A stretch of 64,000 nt of DNA from Chloroflexota bacterium (GCA_029782225.1 JAKOVF010000073.1:94736-158735); one strand, 5' to 3'; shown: positions 53,597 to 62,465, counted from the stretch's first letter. Numbers and translations are program-made. The notes: a model not told the origin generated them from the sequence alone.

Positions 53597-55033
53597 ATGT
53601 GGCACACCTATCTCAATGCAACAACAACGGATGAGGTCGTAAAAGTACTGGCAGAAAAAGGGGCAAGTGCACGCATTGTGGCTGGAGCCACGGACCTCAT
53701 CCTCGAACTCGAGCGCGGTGTCCGTAAGGGCATCGAAACCCTGATCGACGTCACGCGCATTCCCAACCTCGACTCAATCACCCTCGACGAAGACAGTATC
53801 ATCCATCTCGGCCCGCTCGTCACCCATAACGACTGCGCGGCGTCGAAGCTGATTCGCGAACGCGCCTATCCCCTTGCCCGTGCGGCCTGGGAAGTCGGCG
53901 CGCCGCAGATTCGCAATCGAGGCACGATCGCGGGGAACCTCATTACAGCTTCTCCGGCCAATGATACGATCACGCCGCTGATGGCGCTCAACGCCAGCGT
54001 GACCCTGCTCTCGGTCCGTGGGGAGCGTACGGTCGCGCTCAAGGATTTCTACACCGGCGTCCGCAAAACGGTGATGCAGCCTGACGAGATGCTGGTGGAC
54101 ATTTCCTTCCCGGCCGTAACTCCTACTCAGCGCGGGACGTTCGTCAAACTGGCTTTACGCCGCGCCCAGGCCATTTCCGTGATCGATGTAGCGGTCGTTC
54201 TGGACCTGCAAGGGGATACCGTTAAATCAGCATCCATCACGCTTGGAGCCGTCGCGCCGACCATTATCCACGCGACACCGGCAGAATCATTTTTGGCAAA
54301 CAAAAAGCTCGACGATGAAAATATCGCCAAAGCTGCCGAACTGACCCGCGACGCATGCACCCCCATTGACGATATCCGCGGCTCGGCGGCCTACCGCAAG
54401 GAAATGGTGCGCGTCTGCACCCAGCGCGCGCTCAAAGCCCTGCGTAATGGTTCTGAAAAAGATGGAATGCCGGAGCATCCGATCATGCTGCGGACAACAA
54501 CGACGGCAGATAACCGACCACAGACCGTGGCCCGTCGTCCATCGTCTGCAGGCGCTCCTATTGAAACCACCATCAATGGCAAACCCTACACCTTCAACAG
54601 CGGCCACGGCAAAACGCTGCTCCGTCTCCTGCGCGAAGAAGCCGGGCTGATCGGCACAAAGGAAGGCTGCGCTGAGGGCGAGTGCGGTGCATGTACTGTA
54701 TTTCTGGATGGCGAGGCTGTGATGTCCTGTCTCGTGCCCGCACCGCGCGCACACGGAGCGGAGATCGTTACAGTGGAAGGTCTCGGAAATGAAGAAAAGC
54801 TTCATCCGGTACAGGAGGCTTTCATTCAGGATGGTGCTGTGCAGTGTGGGTACTGCACGCCGGGCTTCCTGATGTCCGCCGCCAAGCTTTTAGAAGAGAA
54901 GGCAGATCCTACCCACAATGAGATCGAGCAGGCGATCACCGGTAATCTTTGCCGCTGCACGGGTTACTACAAGATCGTCGAAGCCATTGAAGATGCCAGT
55001 AAGCTGGCTGCAAGAGAGGCATCCAGTGACTAA
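53597..55033 (+). CDS. Molybdenum hydroxylase FAD subunit fused to [2Fe-2S] subunit
   Basis: A 478-residue fusion. Residues 1-285 are the FAD-binding medium subunit (ARIVAGATDLILELERGV, then APQIRNRGTIAGNLITASPA with the usual Gly-rich FAD loop), and about 316-478 are the small subunit. The plant-type [2Fe-2S] cysteines include C358, C363 and C366 (GCAEGECGACTVF). The second cluster has CGYCTPGFLM and CRCTGYY. The two subunits are usually separate. The linker (TTTTADNRPQTVARRPSSAG) comes from a repeat at 54501-54549. The operon continues with a membrane protein and the large subunit. Confidence 0.9.
   Translation: MWHTYLNATTTDEVVKVLAEKGASARIVAGATDLILELERGVRKGIETLIDVTRIPNLDSITLDEDSIIHLGPLVTHNDCAASKLIRERAYPLARAAWEVGAPQIRNRGTIAGNLITASPANDTITPLMALNASVTLLSVRGERTVALKDFYTGVRKTVMQPDEMLVDISFPAVTPTQRGTFVKLALRRAQAISVIDVAVVLDLQGDTVKSASITLGAVAPTIIHATPAESFLANKKLDDENIAKAAELTRDACTPIDDIRGSAAYRKEMVRVCTQRALKALRNGSEKDGMPEHPIMLRTTTTADNRPQTVARRPSSAGAPIETTINGKPYTFNSGHGKTLLRLLREEAGLIGTKEGCAEGECGACTVFLDGEAVMSCLVPAPRAHGAEIVTVEGLGNEEKLHPVQEAFIQDGAVQCGYCTPGFLMSAAKLLEEKADPTHNEIEQAITGNLCRCTGYYKIVEAIEDASKLAAREASSD
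54501..54549 (+). repeat. In-frame repeat forming the FAD/2Fe-2S linker
   Basis: CGACGGCAGATAACCGACCA and the rest resemble the inserts at 42824 and 56743. It encodes TADNRPQTVARRPSSA and joins the two subunits in frame. Confidence 0.55.
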
Positions 55034-55448
55034 ATACACTTCGGTCCAGAAACGCGAAAACCCCAGGAAGATCAGGCAGGTTCATCCGGTCTGGCGCGGC
55101 ATTGGATGCGCCTTCATGGTGCTGATTCCGGTCATCTCTTTTGCGGCCGGAAAGGCAACCATAGACTACGGACTCAAACAACACTGGCCGATTCCATATC
55201 AGTTGCTGGGTTACGTGAAGTTGCCCGATTTTATTTACAAGGTGCCCAGCCTGACCAGCATTTTCGGTCCCATCGCCACATGGGAAAACTTTTACGCCAA
55301 TCTTTCGGCGGCGATTATCTACATGTTGATTCTTGGCGGCATCCTTTCCGTGGTGACCGCGTTTGTATACCAGGTCATGGGACCCCCTCGCTGGGGCCCG
55401 CAGGATGTTCCACCGCCAAAGATCAAAGCCAAACAATATAAAAGATAA
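55026..55448 (+). CDS. Small membrane protein inside the Mo-hydroxylase operon
   Basis: A 140-residue protein with two membrane segments (GCAFMVLIPVISFAAG and YMLILGGILSVVTAFVYQ) and a basic C-terminus ending in KIKAKQYKR. It begins at a GTG at 55026, inside the last codons of the fusion gene, and lies 5 nt before the large-subunit gene. It may anchor the enzyme to the membrane, but this is a guess. No family is recognised. Confidence 0.65.
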   Translation: MTKYTSVQKRENPRKIRQVHPVWRGIGCAFMVLIPVISFAAGKATIDYGLKQHWPIPYQLLGYVKLPDFIYKVPSLTSIFGPIATWENFYANLSAAIIYMLILGGILSVVTAFVYQVMGPPRWGPQDVPPPKIKAKQYKR

Positions 55449-55453
55449 AAGCT

Positions 55454-57661
55454 ATGGCTACAGAACCGATGATAGGCCGATCCATTCCTCGTGTTGATGC
55501 CCACGGCAAGGTCACGGGCAAAACGCTTTATCCCGGCGACCTCAGCATGAAGGGCATGTTGTTCATGAAAATCCTCTTCGCTGAGCGTCCTCATGCGCTT
55601 GTGAAGAAAGTCGATACCAGCCGGGCTGAAAAGGCGGACGGCGTCGTAGCGGTGTATACATCAAAGGATATACCGCTCAATGAGTATGGCCTGCAGATAC
55701 CGGACCAACCGGTGTTATGCGGCCCCTCTCCCTCAGGGAGACGGGATGGGGTGAGGGCGGACATAGTCCGCTTCGTGGGTGACCAGATCGCGGTCGTGGT
55801 GGCCGAGTCCGAGGTCCAGGCAGAGGCGGCGGTGAAATCGATTGAGGTCGAATACGAGGACTTGCCGGTCCTTTCCGACCCGATCACCGCGATGAAACCC
55901 GATGCACCGCTTCTCCATCCCGAAAGAGGCAACAGCAACGTTTGTGTTCGCTACAAGATCCGCAAAGGCAGTGTGGACGAAGGGTTTGCCAGGGCGGATG
56001 TGATCGTCGAGGGCGAATATCAGACGCCCGTTCAGGAACACGCGTATCTTCAACCCGAAGCGGGTCTGGCTTACATCGACGAAGAAGGTCACCTCACCGT
56101 GGCAGCCGGCGGTCAATGGACTCATGCGGACCGCGAAGGGATCGCACACGCCCTGGGCTTGCCGCAGGAAAAGGTGCGCGTGATCTATCCTGCTATCGGC
56201 GGCGCATTCGGCGGACGGGAAGACCTCTCGGTGCAGATCGTACTTGCGCTGGCGGCCTGGAAGCTTCAGAGACCGATCAAGATCATCTGGTCCCGCCGCG
56301 AATCCATCATTGGACACGGCAAGCGTCATGCGGTGATCTTGAAGGCGAAATGGGGCGCAACAAAAGATGGAAAGCTGATCGCGGTCGAAAACGAGATCAT
56401 CGGCGACGGCGGCGCGTACATGTATACCTCCAACAAGGTGCTTGGCAATTCCACCATCACTTCCACCGGCCCCTATTTCGTGCCAAACGTAAAAACAGAC
56501 GTATACGGGGTCTATACCAACAACGTGCCGGGTGCGGCCTTCCGCGGCTTCGGCGCGCCGCAGGCACTGTTCATGGCCGAATCACAAATGGGAAAACTTG
56601 CTGAGAAACTTGGCATGGACCCGGTAGAATTTCGCCTGAGAAATGCGCTGCGCGATGGCGACACGCTGGGTGTCGGCACCCCTGCACCCGGACCGGTCAG
56701 CGTGGTGCAGGTAATGGAGGCCGCGCGCGATAAGTTCAATTGGACGACAGACCACAGACCGCCGACCGCCGACCACAGCCAGTCGGCCATTCTCCATGGC
56801 CGCGGTTTTGCGGCCGGCTTCAAGAACGTTGGCTTCTCATTTGGCTATCAGGAGAATTGCTGGGCAAGAGTTGAACTGCATGGCAATGGAAATATCGAGC
56901 GTGTTGTGCTTTCTCATGCCAGCGCGGAAGTGGGTCAGGGCACGCACACGGTCATGATCCAGATGGCCGCGCACGCGCTCGGAGTTCCCACCGACATCAT
57001 CGAGTTGAAGACATCTGATTCAGCTGCGCAGGGGAATCCGGGTTCCGTTTCAGCTTCGCGCATGACATTCATGTCCGGCAACGCAATCAAGGGCGCGGCC
57101 GAAGCGGCGCTCGCCAAATGGAAGGCCGAAGAGCGCCCATCCATTGCTGAATTCAAATACCTCGCGCCTCCCACGACACACATGGACGAGGAAACCGGCT
57201 ATTCCATGCCGAACTTCGCTTATGCCTACTCTGCCCAGGCCGTTGAAGTGGAGGTGGATACGGAAACTGGTCATGTGCGCGTGTTGCGCGTGGTCGCTGC
57301 AGATGATGTCGGCAAGGCCATCAATCCGGGTCAGGTTGTCGGGCAGATCGAAGGTGCAGTGGTGCAGGCGCATGGTTATGCGATCACAGAAGACTTCATC
57401 ACCAAAGATGGACGCGTGCTCACTGATCAACTCAGCAACTATCTCCTGCCGACCATCCTTGATATTCCAGAAACAGTCGAATCGGTGCTGGTTGAAGTCC
57501 CCGATCCAAATGGACCGTGGGGTGCGCGCGGTATCGGAGAGTTACCCTTCCTGCCCTATGCGGCCGCGGTCGGTGCTGCCATCCACGACGCAACCGGTGT
57601 CTGGATAGACGAGTTCCCGTTCACGCCGGAGCGCGTACTGCGAGCACTTGGAAAGATTTAA
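55454..57661 (+). CDS. Molybdopterin-binding large subunit of xanthine-dehydrogenase-type hydroxylase
   Basis: A 735-residue large subunit. RSIPRVDAHGKVTGKTLYPG (about residues 9-28) is the family start. GAFGGREDLSVQ (about 250-261) and AAFRGFGAPQALF (about 358-370) are the cofactor-binding loops, and GARGIGE near residue 694-700 holds the catalytic Glu. It oxidises an aromatic or purine-type carbon, passing electrons to Fe-S and FAD partners. The YqeB and YqeC homologues nearby suggest a selenium-dependent enzyme. Two in-frame repeats (55723-55757 and 56743-56786) lie inside it. The substrate is unknown. Confidence 0.88.
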   Translation: MATEPMIGRSIPRVDAHGKVTGKTLYPGDLSMKGMLFMKILFAERPHALVKKVDTSRAEKADGVVAVYTSKDIPLNEYGLQIPDQPVLCGPSPSGRRDGVRADIVRFVGDQIAVVVAESEVQAEAAVKSIEVEYEDLPVLSDPITAMKPDAPLLHPERGNSNVCVRYKIRKGSVDEGFARADVIVEGEYQTPVQEHAYLQPEAGLAYIDEEGHLTVAAGGQWTHADREGIAHALGLPQEKVRVIYPAIGGAFGGREDLSVQIVLALAAWKLQRPIKIIWSRRESIIGHGKRHAVILKAKWGATKDGKLIAVENEIIGDGGAYMYTSNKVLGNSTITSTGPYFVPNVKTDVYGVYTNNVPGAAFRGFGAPQALFMAESQMGKLAEKLGMDPVEFRLRNALRDGDTLGVGTPAPGPVSVVQVMEAARDKFNWTTDHRPPTADHSQSAILHGRGFAAGFKNVGFSFGYQENCWARVELHGNGNIERVVLSHASAEVGQGTHTVMIQMAAHALGVPTDIIELKTSDSAAQGNPGSVSASRMTFMSGNAIKGAAEAALAKWKAEERPSIAEFKYLAPPTTHMDEETGYSMPNFAYAYSAQAVEVEVDTETGHVRVLRVVAADDVGKAINPGQVVGQIEGAVVQAHGYAITEDFITKDGRVLTDQLSNYLLPTILDIPETVESVLVEVPDPNGPWGARGIGELPFLPYAAAVGAAIHDATGVWIDEFPFTPERVLRALGKI
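55723..55757 (+). repeat. In-frame CCTCTCCCTC-GGGAG type repeat in the large-subunit gene
   Basis: CCCCTCTCCCTCAGGGAG and the following GGGATGGGGTGAGGG. It encodes GPSPSGRRDGVRA, interrupts VLC...DIVRFVGDQ in the first domain, and matches a segment at 57872-57909. Confidence 0.6.
56743..56786 (+). repeat. In-frame ACCACAGACC-type repeat in the large-subunit gene
   Basis: GACGACAGACCACAGACCGC, then CGACCGCCGACCACAGCC, encoding TTDHRPPTADHSQS, related to inserts at 42824 and 54501. Confidence 0.6.
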
Positions 57662-57758
57662 CGTTATCTCCAGCCGCCGTACCCCATTCGCGGCAAGATC
57701 CGCGGCGGCTGGTAAGCACGAGCGCTGAGAACGGCGCTTCGAGCAGTGTGTGTTTTCG

Positions 57759-58667
57759 ATGTCCTTCCCATATCTTGGTGAAACTAAAGAATTGAATGAG
57801 ACTACGCGCGCGGGCGCCGAAGGCTCGTTCATTGCATTGACCGACGGCGTAACACACTACGAAATCGGCGGCTCACCTCGCTCTCCGGGAGATGGCGCGG
57901 GGGTGAGGGACATTGTCCTTGTGCATGGTTTCTCTGTTCCCTATTTCATCTACGACACCACCTTCAAATTCCTGTGCGAATTGGGCTTTCACGTCCTGCG
58001 CTATGACCTCTTTGGGCGCGGACTCTCTGACCGGCCGCGCGCCAAATATGACATTCATCTCTTTGTCCGGCAGCTTGCTGATTTGCTCGAAGCGCTTCAC
58101 TTCGGACCTGTAGATTTGGTCGGGCTTTCACTGGGCGGACCCATCACAACGGCATTTCTGACCCAGCATCCGGAGCGAGTCCGTACCCACGTGTTGATCG
58201 ACCCCGCGGGAGGAAGAGTTTATCCCCTCTCCGGTATTCTCAAAGTTGTGACAGCGCCGCTGATCGGAGAACTGCTCCTGGGTCTATTTGGAAACGAGAA
58301 TCTGGTCAAAAGCTTCGCGTCTGACTTGTTTGATCGTGAGATGATTGAAACCTTCCGGACGCGGTATCTGGTCCAGATGCAGTTCAAGGGCTTCAAGCGC
58401 GCCATTCTCTCGACTGTACGCGATGGGATGCTCGATTCGTTCCACGAAACATACGAACTTGCGGGAAAGCTGGGGAAGCCAACTCTGCTGTTCTGGGGCT
58501 GCGAGGACAAGACTGTGCCCTTTCAGCAAAGCCAGGCTGTCCTTGCCGCCATCCCCCACGCGGAATTCCACGCAATCGATGATTGCGGGCATATCCCACA
58601 TTTCGAGAAGCCCGAGGTCTTCAACCCGATCCTGAAGAGATTCCTGGAAGCTAATGCAGGGAATTGA
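57759..58667 (+). CDS. Alpha/beta-fold hydrolase
   Basis: A 302-residue hydrolase. The oxyanion motif VLVHGFSVPYFIYD lies near residue 56, the nucleophile elbow GLSLGG near 126, LLFWGCEDKTVPF near 245, with the acid Asp, and the catalytic His in DDCGHIPHFEKP near 275. The reaction is not known. I start at ATG 57759; a GTG at 57750 is also in frame. Residues about 39-48 (SPRSPGDGAG) come from a repeat (57872-57909) and lie just before the first beta strand. It follows the Mo-hydroxylase operon. Confidence 0.85.
   Translation: MSFPYLGETKELNETTRAGAEGSFIALTDGVTHYEIGGSPRSPGDGAGVRDIVLVHGFSVPYFIYDTTFKFLCELGFHVLRYDLFGRGLSDRPRAKYDIHLFVRQLADLLEALHFGPVDLVGLSLGGPITTAFLTQHPERVRTHVLIDPAGGRVYPLSGILKVVTAPLIGELLLGLFGNENLVKSFASDLFDREMIETFRTRYLVQMQFKGFKRAILSTVRDGMLDSFHETYELAGKLGKPTLLFWGCEDKTVPFQQSQAVLAAIPHAEFHAIDDCGHIPHFEKPEVFNPILKRFLEANAGN
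57872..57909 (+). repeat. In-frame CTCACC-GGGTGAGG type repeat in the hydrolase gene
   Basis: CTCACCTCGCTCTCCGGGAG and GGGGGTGAGGG, encoding SPRSPGDGAGV. It is related to the repeat at 55723-55757. Confidence 0.55.
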
Positions 58668-59437
58668 GATACTTTGCCAGCCTTCGCGTGGCAGAATTCA
58701 AGCAGCCTATGGTCCAGAAACTGCTCGCCTATTTCAGCGGTAACAAATACCGCATCACTGTCTTTGTGTTGCTGGCCGGTGCCACGCTCGTCTCCTTGGG
58801 GACGCTTCGCTTGCGATATGCACTGAGCAATGACATAAAGTATGATTTCCTGGTTTGGAACCTGTTCCTGGCGTGGATTCCCTTTATCATCGCCTACTTC
58901 ACCTACACAATGACGATCAAACGCACCTGGCTGTATTTTCTGATCCCACTGGCAGCCTTTCTATGGTTGATCTTCTTCCCGAATGCGCCCTACATCCTCA
59001 CAGATTTGGAGCACCTGCGCGGAGCAGGGAGAGACATTCCAGTTTGGTATGACGTGCTGATCTTCATCTGGTTCTCGTGGACCGGCTTGTTGCTTGGCAT
59101 CGTTTCGCTGTTTTTGATGCAGGAGATCGTCCGTCGCGAATTTGGCCGCTGGATTGGCTGGGGCTTTGTGGTTGCAGTTGCGGGTCTTACCAGCATTGGC
59201 ATTTACATGGGGCGTTTCCTGCGCTGGAATTCGTGGGATCTTTTGAGCAACCCGAAAGGGATCGCGCTTTTCACACTGGAGCGGGTGCAGGACCCCAGTC
59301 TCCAATCCATTGTTTTCACGTTTCTATTTGCGGCTTTCTTCCTGTTCTTCTATATCACCCTGTATGCCTTTGGTCACTTGCTGCTGGAGAGACCATCCGC
59401 CTCCAGGCCCATAGCGAAGCAGGCCGTCAAAGGATAG
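58664..59437 (+). CDS. DUF1361 membrane protein, copy 1
   Basis: A 257-residue protein with about six membrane segments. FLVWNLFLAWIPFIIAYFTY, WLIFFPNAPYILTDLEHL and WYDVLIFIWFSWTGLLLGIV, then IYMGRFLRWNSWDLLSNP, are the DUF1361 signatures. The function is unknown. A TTG at 58664 overlaps the hydrolase stop; an ATG at 58709 is possible. A second copy lies at 60013. The DinB-family gene follows after 1 nt. Confidence 0.8.
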   Translation: MRYFASLRVAEFKQPMVQKLLAYFSGNKYRITVFVLLAGATLVSLGTLRLRYALSNDIKYDFLVWNLFLAWIPFIIAYFTYTMTIKRTWLYFLIPLAAFLWLIFFPNAPYILTDLEHLRGAGRDIPVWYDVLIFIWFSWTGLLLGIVSLFLMQEIVRREFGRWIGWGFVVAVAGLTSIGIYMGRFLRWNSWDLLSNPKGIALFTLERVQDPSLQSIVFTFLFAAFFLFFYITLYAFGHLLLERPSASRPIAKQAVKG

Positions 59438-59438
59438 A

Positions 59439-59942
59439 ATGAACAAAGGCGATATTTACCTTCTCTACCAGTACAATTCCTGGGCGAATGCGCGCATTCT
59501 AAACGCCGCGGCAGGTGTAACGCACGAACAGTTCATCGCACGCGCCTCGTTTCCGCATGGAGGCCTGCGCGGAACGTTGACTCACGTTCTCTTCGCCGAA
59601 TGGATCTGGCGCAGACGCTGGGAAGGTGAATCGCCCACCCAGCGGATCAAGCCCGAAGAATTCCCAGGTTTTGAAGCCCTGCGAAGCCGCTGGCAAATAG
59701 AAGAACGCAATTTGCTGGCTTTCGTTGAACAGGTCAGCGAAGATACGTTGCTGTCCACATTCGATTATCGAACCACGGGCGGGGAACCAAGACGCAATGT
59801 GCTCTGGCAGGTCATGGCCCATGTTGTCAACCACGGCACGCAGCATCGAAGTGAAGCCGCCGCCCTGCTCACCGATCTCGGCCACTCGCCCGGAGATATT
59901 GATATGATCGTGTTCTTGCGAGAAATGAGTCCTTCGCCCTGA
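59439..59942 (+). CDS. DinB-family protein
   Basis: A 167-residue four-helix DinB protein. The metal-binding histidines lie in THVLFAEWIWRRRWEGESP (His near residue 48) and VVNHGTQHRSEAAALL (His near 130 and 134). The start LYQYNSWANARILNAA is typical. Such proteins are thiol-dependent or DNA-damage-induced with mostly unknown substrates. It starts 1 nt after the first DUF1361 gene. Confidence 0.85.
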   Translation: MNKGDIYLLYQYNSWANARILNAAAGVTHEQFIARASFPHGGLRGTLTHVLFAEWIWRRRWEGESPTQRIKPEEFPGFEALRSRWQIEERNLLAFVEQVSEDTLLSTFDYRTTGGEPRRNVLWQVMAHVVNHGTQHRSEAAALLTDLGHSPGDIDMIVFLREMSPSP

Positions 59943-60012
59943 ACGGAGTCTCATTCCCCCGACGGGGCGAATGTCCCTCGATTACGCTCAGGCCAAAATT
60001 GGCAAAAACAGA

Positions 60013-60759
60013 ATGGATAGATTAAGAAACTTCTTTTACCGCAATCGCCACAGTCTTGCAGTTTTCATCCTGCTGAATGCAGCCTGCGGTGTGTGCATTT
60101 TGCTCGTAGCAGCGCGTGTCGCCTACAGTGACACCACGCGCCATATTGGGCTAATCTGGAATCTCTTTCTGGCCTGGATACCGTTTATCCTGGCCTACTT
60201 CGCTCATGCCTTTTCGTGGAGGCGCATCTCACTGTATCTCATCATCCCGATCATTGCTTTCCTTTGGCTGATCTTTTTTCCCAATGCGCCCTACATGCTG
60301 ACGGACCTGCAAGACCTAACGAGGTTCACCACCAGTGCACCGCTGTGGTATGACGTTATCATCGTCGTCTGGTGTTCCTGGACTGGAATGCTGCTCGGCG
60401 TGATCTCGCTTTACCTCATGCAGGATATTGTTCTCCGCACGTTTGGCCGCACTGCTGGCTGGATGTTCGTGTTTGCGATCTCGGCCCTGAGCAGTTTTGG
60501 CATTTATATTGGGCGATTTGTCCGCTTGAATTCATGGGACATCCTGCAAAATCCGCGCGAGACCGCCATGCAGATTCTTGGTCTTGTCATTGACCCCAGT
60601 CGACGGCTGGCAGCATTCACGCTCCTCTATACTTTCTTCTTCCTCTTTGTTTTCCTGCTGCTCTACTCCTTCAGCCACATGTTGAGAGAACACTACGCGC
60701 GCACAGAGGAGAGCCCTCAGCCAGTTGCACCTGCCCAAACCTCCAATGCTCAACAATAA
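60013..60759 (+). CDS. DUF1361 membrane protein, copy 2
   Basis: A 248-residue paralogue of the protein at 58664 with the same segments: LIWNLFLAWIPFILAYFAHA, WLIFFPNAPYMLTDLQDL, WYDVIIVVWCSWTGMLLGVI and IYIGRFVRLNSWDILQNP. The chosen ATG at 60013 (MDRLRNFFYRN) matches copy 1; an ATG at 59971 is in frame. It overlaps the YqeB gene by 14 nt. The two copies came from a tandem duplication with the DinB gene left between them. Confidence 0.8.
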   Translation: MDRLRNFFYRNRHSLAVFILLNAACGVCILLVAARVAYSDTTRHIGLIWNLFLAWIPFILAYFAHAFSWRRISLYLIIPIIAFLWLIFFPNAPYMLTDLQDLTRFTTSAPLWYDVIIVVWCSWTGMLLGVISLYLMQDIVLRTFGRTAGWMFVFAISALSSFGIYIGRFVRLNSWDILQNPRETAMQILGLVIDPSRRLAAFTLLYTFFFLFVFLLLYSFSHMLREHYARTEESPQPVAPAQTSNAQQ

Positions 60760-61564
60760 ATTGGTCCTGATCCGTGGAGGAGGCGACCTGGCCTCCGGCG
60801 TCGCGCTCCGCCTGCATCATGCCGGGTTCAAGGTCGTCATCGCGGAACTCCCTCAGCCCCTGGCCGTCCGTCGCGCCGTCTCCTTCGCGGAGGCCGTATA
60901 TAGAGGCGAGCACAAAGTTGAGGATGTCCCGGCCCGGCTGGTGAAACGCGAGCAGGTCCAGGCCACGATGGAGGCTGGTGCGATTCCCGTGCTCATTGAT
61001 CCGGAAGCGAACATTCTGCATTCCATCAACTTTTTCGCAGTGGTGGATGGACGTCTCCTCAAAAGAAATCCCGTGCCGCTTCCTGTGGATGTCCCGCTTC
61101 TGATCGGACTGGGGCCCGGGTTCCGCGCCGGAGAGAATTGCCACGCCCTAGTAGAGACCCGCCGCAGTCACACCCTCGGCCGAGTCTACTGGACTGGAGG
61201 TTCTCAGCCTGATACGGGGCAACCCGAAGGTGATCCGCGCCGCGTGCTGCGCGCGCCAAGTGATGGGATTGTCCGCTCTTATGCAAAGATTGGTGATCAC
61301 CTCGAGGAAGGCAATATCGTCTGCGAAATTAAGACATCGTCCACTCATCCCTCATCGCTTGTCACTTCGCCCCTCAAAGGCGTATTACGCGGGCTCATCC
61401 ACGATGGCCTGAAAGTGACCGAGGGTCTTAAGATTGGCGACGTTGATCCGCGTGATGACGCCAGCGCATGTTTCCTGGTGTCCGATAAAGCACTGGCCAT
61501 CGGGGGCGGCGTGCTCGAAGCCATCATGATGCTGATCAAGCAACATCCCCTCAAGGGACTCTAA
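60746..61564 (+). CDS. yqeB: YqeB, selenium-dependent Mo-hydroxylase maturation protein
   Basis: A 272-residue protein with the family start LVLIRGGGDLASGVALRLHH (about residues 6-25) and SFAEAVYRGEHKVEDVPA. GLGPGFRAGENCHALVETRR (about 123-142) and GRVYWTGGSQPDTGQP are further conserved parts. The last part, about 235-272, is a Rossmann-like end (LVSDKALAIGGGVLEAI). YqeB acts in maturation of selenium-dependent molybdenum hydroxylases. The start ATG at 60746 fits; TTG 60725 is in frame. Residues about 198-212 (SSTHPSSLVTS) look like another in-frame insert. Confidence 0.88.
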   Translation: MLNNKLVLIRGGGDLASGVALRLHHAGFKVVIAELPQPLAVRRAVSFAEAVYRGEHKVEDVPARLVKREQVQATMEAGAIPVLIDPEANILHSINFFAVVDGRLLKRNPVPLPVDVPLLIGLGPGFRAGENCHALVETRRSHTLGRVYWTGGSQPDTGQPEGDPRRVLRAPSDGIVRSYAKIGDHLEEGNIVCEIKTSSTHPSSLVTSPLKGVLRGLIHDGLKVTEGLKIGDVDPRDDASACFLVSDKALAIGGGVLEAIMMLIKQHPLKGL

Positions 61565-61569
61565 GAACA

Positions 61570-61613
61570 TAACGGACGAATCAGGCGTGTGCCCGATTCG
61601 TCCGTTACGTTTT
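61570..61613. terminator. Bidirectional terminator after yqeB
   Basis: TAACGGACGAATC and GATTCGTCCGTTA form a 13-bp stem around an inner GGC/GCC, ending in CGTTTT. It lies between yqeB and the converging small gene. Confidence 0.8.
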
Positions 61614-61637
61614 GACCGACCTTTTAGGCATGAAAAT

Positions 61638-61937
61638 TTAGAGGCGATCGCTGGGTCTGCGAATCAATGCGATCAACATGATCAAAAAGGCAAAGGCGGC
61701 CAGGATGAGGATCCCGTAAAATAAAACAGTGGAAGTATCTGTTGTTCCACCGCCTGTGACCGGTACAACCACGGTCACGGCCGACGTGACGACCGGTGGC
61801 ACAATGGTAGGAACCAGCGTATTCTGGTACTGAATTGAATTCATAGGCCTGGCTGCCATAGATGGCAGTGCATAGGCGCTCAGTAAAACAGGCAAAGATA
61901 CCAGAACACAAATCGTAATCATTTTTTTCTTGTCCAT
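61638..61937 (-). CDS. Small secreted or membrane protein
   Basis: A 99-residue protein with a signal peptide (ITICVLVSLPVLLSAYALPS, about residues 7-26), a Thr/Val/Pro-rich middle and a C-terminal membrane segment (VLFYGILILAAFAFLIMLIA) ending in basic residues. AGGAG lies before the ATG at 61937. It might anchor to the wall or act as a stalk; no family is recognised. Confidence 0.65.
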   Translation of the reverse strand: MDKKKMITICVLVSLPVLLSAYALPSMAARPMNSIQYQNTLVPTIVPPVVTSAVTVVVPVTGGGTTDTSTVLFYGILILAAFAFLIMLIALIRRPSDRL

Positions 61938-62165
61938 GGGGTTACTCCTGAATCGCTCATAACGAGCCAACGCGAGAGACGTTATTGGAAATAGAGTAGT
62001 TTCTATGTCAGGTTTAACGGTTCAGAAAAGTGAGTGTTATCACAACTCTCGCAAAGCCTTAATCTGCTTTAAGCAAAGAGCATACCAGCGTAAGGGTTGA
62101 AACGAATGTGCGGCCTGTATATAGTATGGAGTGACTGCAGGATCTACGTGAAAGGAAAGGATAAA

Positions 62166-62465
62166 ATGACTCAAATCAATTTTGAGCGCTCGAGTGGATT
62201 GGTCGGGCGTCCGATCCGCTTTTCTGTGAACCTCAACGACCTTTCTGAAGATGAAGCGCAAAACTTGAAGAAGATGATTAGCGATGCCAATTTCTTTGAA
62301 ATCCCGGAGAACTTGCGTGGCAGCGCAACACCGGATGAATTCCATTATCAGGTTACTATCGATGATGGCAGTCAAAGCCATACGGTCCTTACCAGTGATA
62401 CGACCATGCCACGCTCGCTTGTTCCTCTTATAAAAGAATTGACGATGCTGAAAATGCTTCAATAG
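62166..62465 (+). CDS. Emfourin-like (protealysin inhibitor) protein
   Basis: A 99-residue protein. INFERSSGLVGRPIRFSVNL (residues 4-23), DEAQNLKKMISDANFFEIPE (about 29-48), then FHYQVTIDDGSQSHTVLTSD (about 59-78) and the LVPLIKELTML end fit the emfourin inhibitor family. In other bacteria emfourins inhibit M4 metalloproteases encoded beside them; no such protease is seen here. GGAAAGGA precedes the ATG at 62166. Confidence 0.7.
   Translation: MTQINFERSSGLVGRPIRFSVNLNDLSEDEAQNLKKMISDANFFEIPENLRGSATPDEFHYQVTIDDGSQSHTVLTSDTTMPRSLVPLIKELTMLKMLQ

Noticed and set aside
55942..56604. Long plus-strand frame of 220 codons
   Set aside because: It is Arg/Gly-rich and lies wholly inside the large-subunit gene in another frame.
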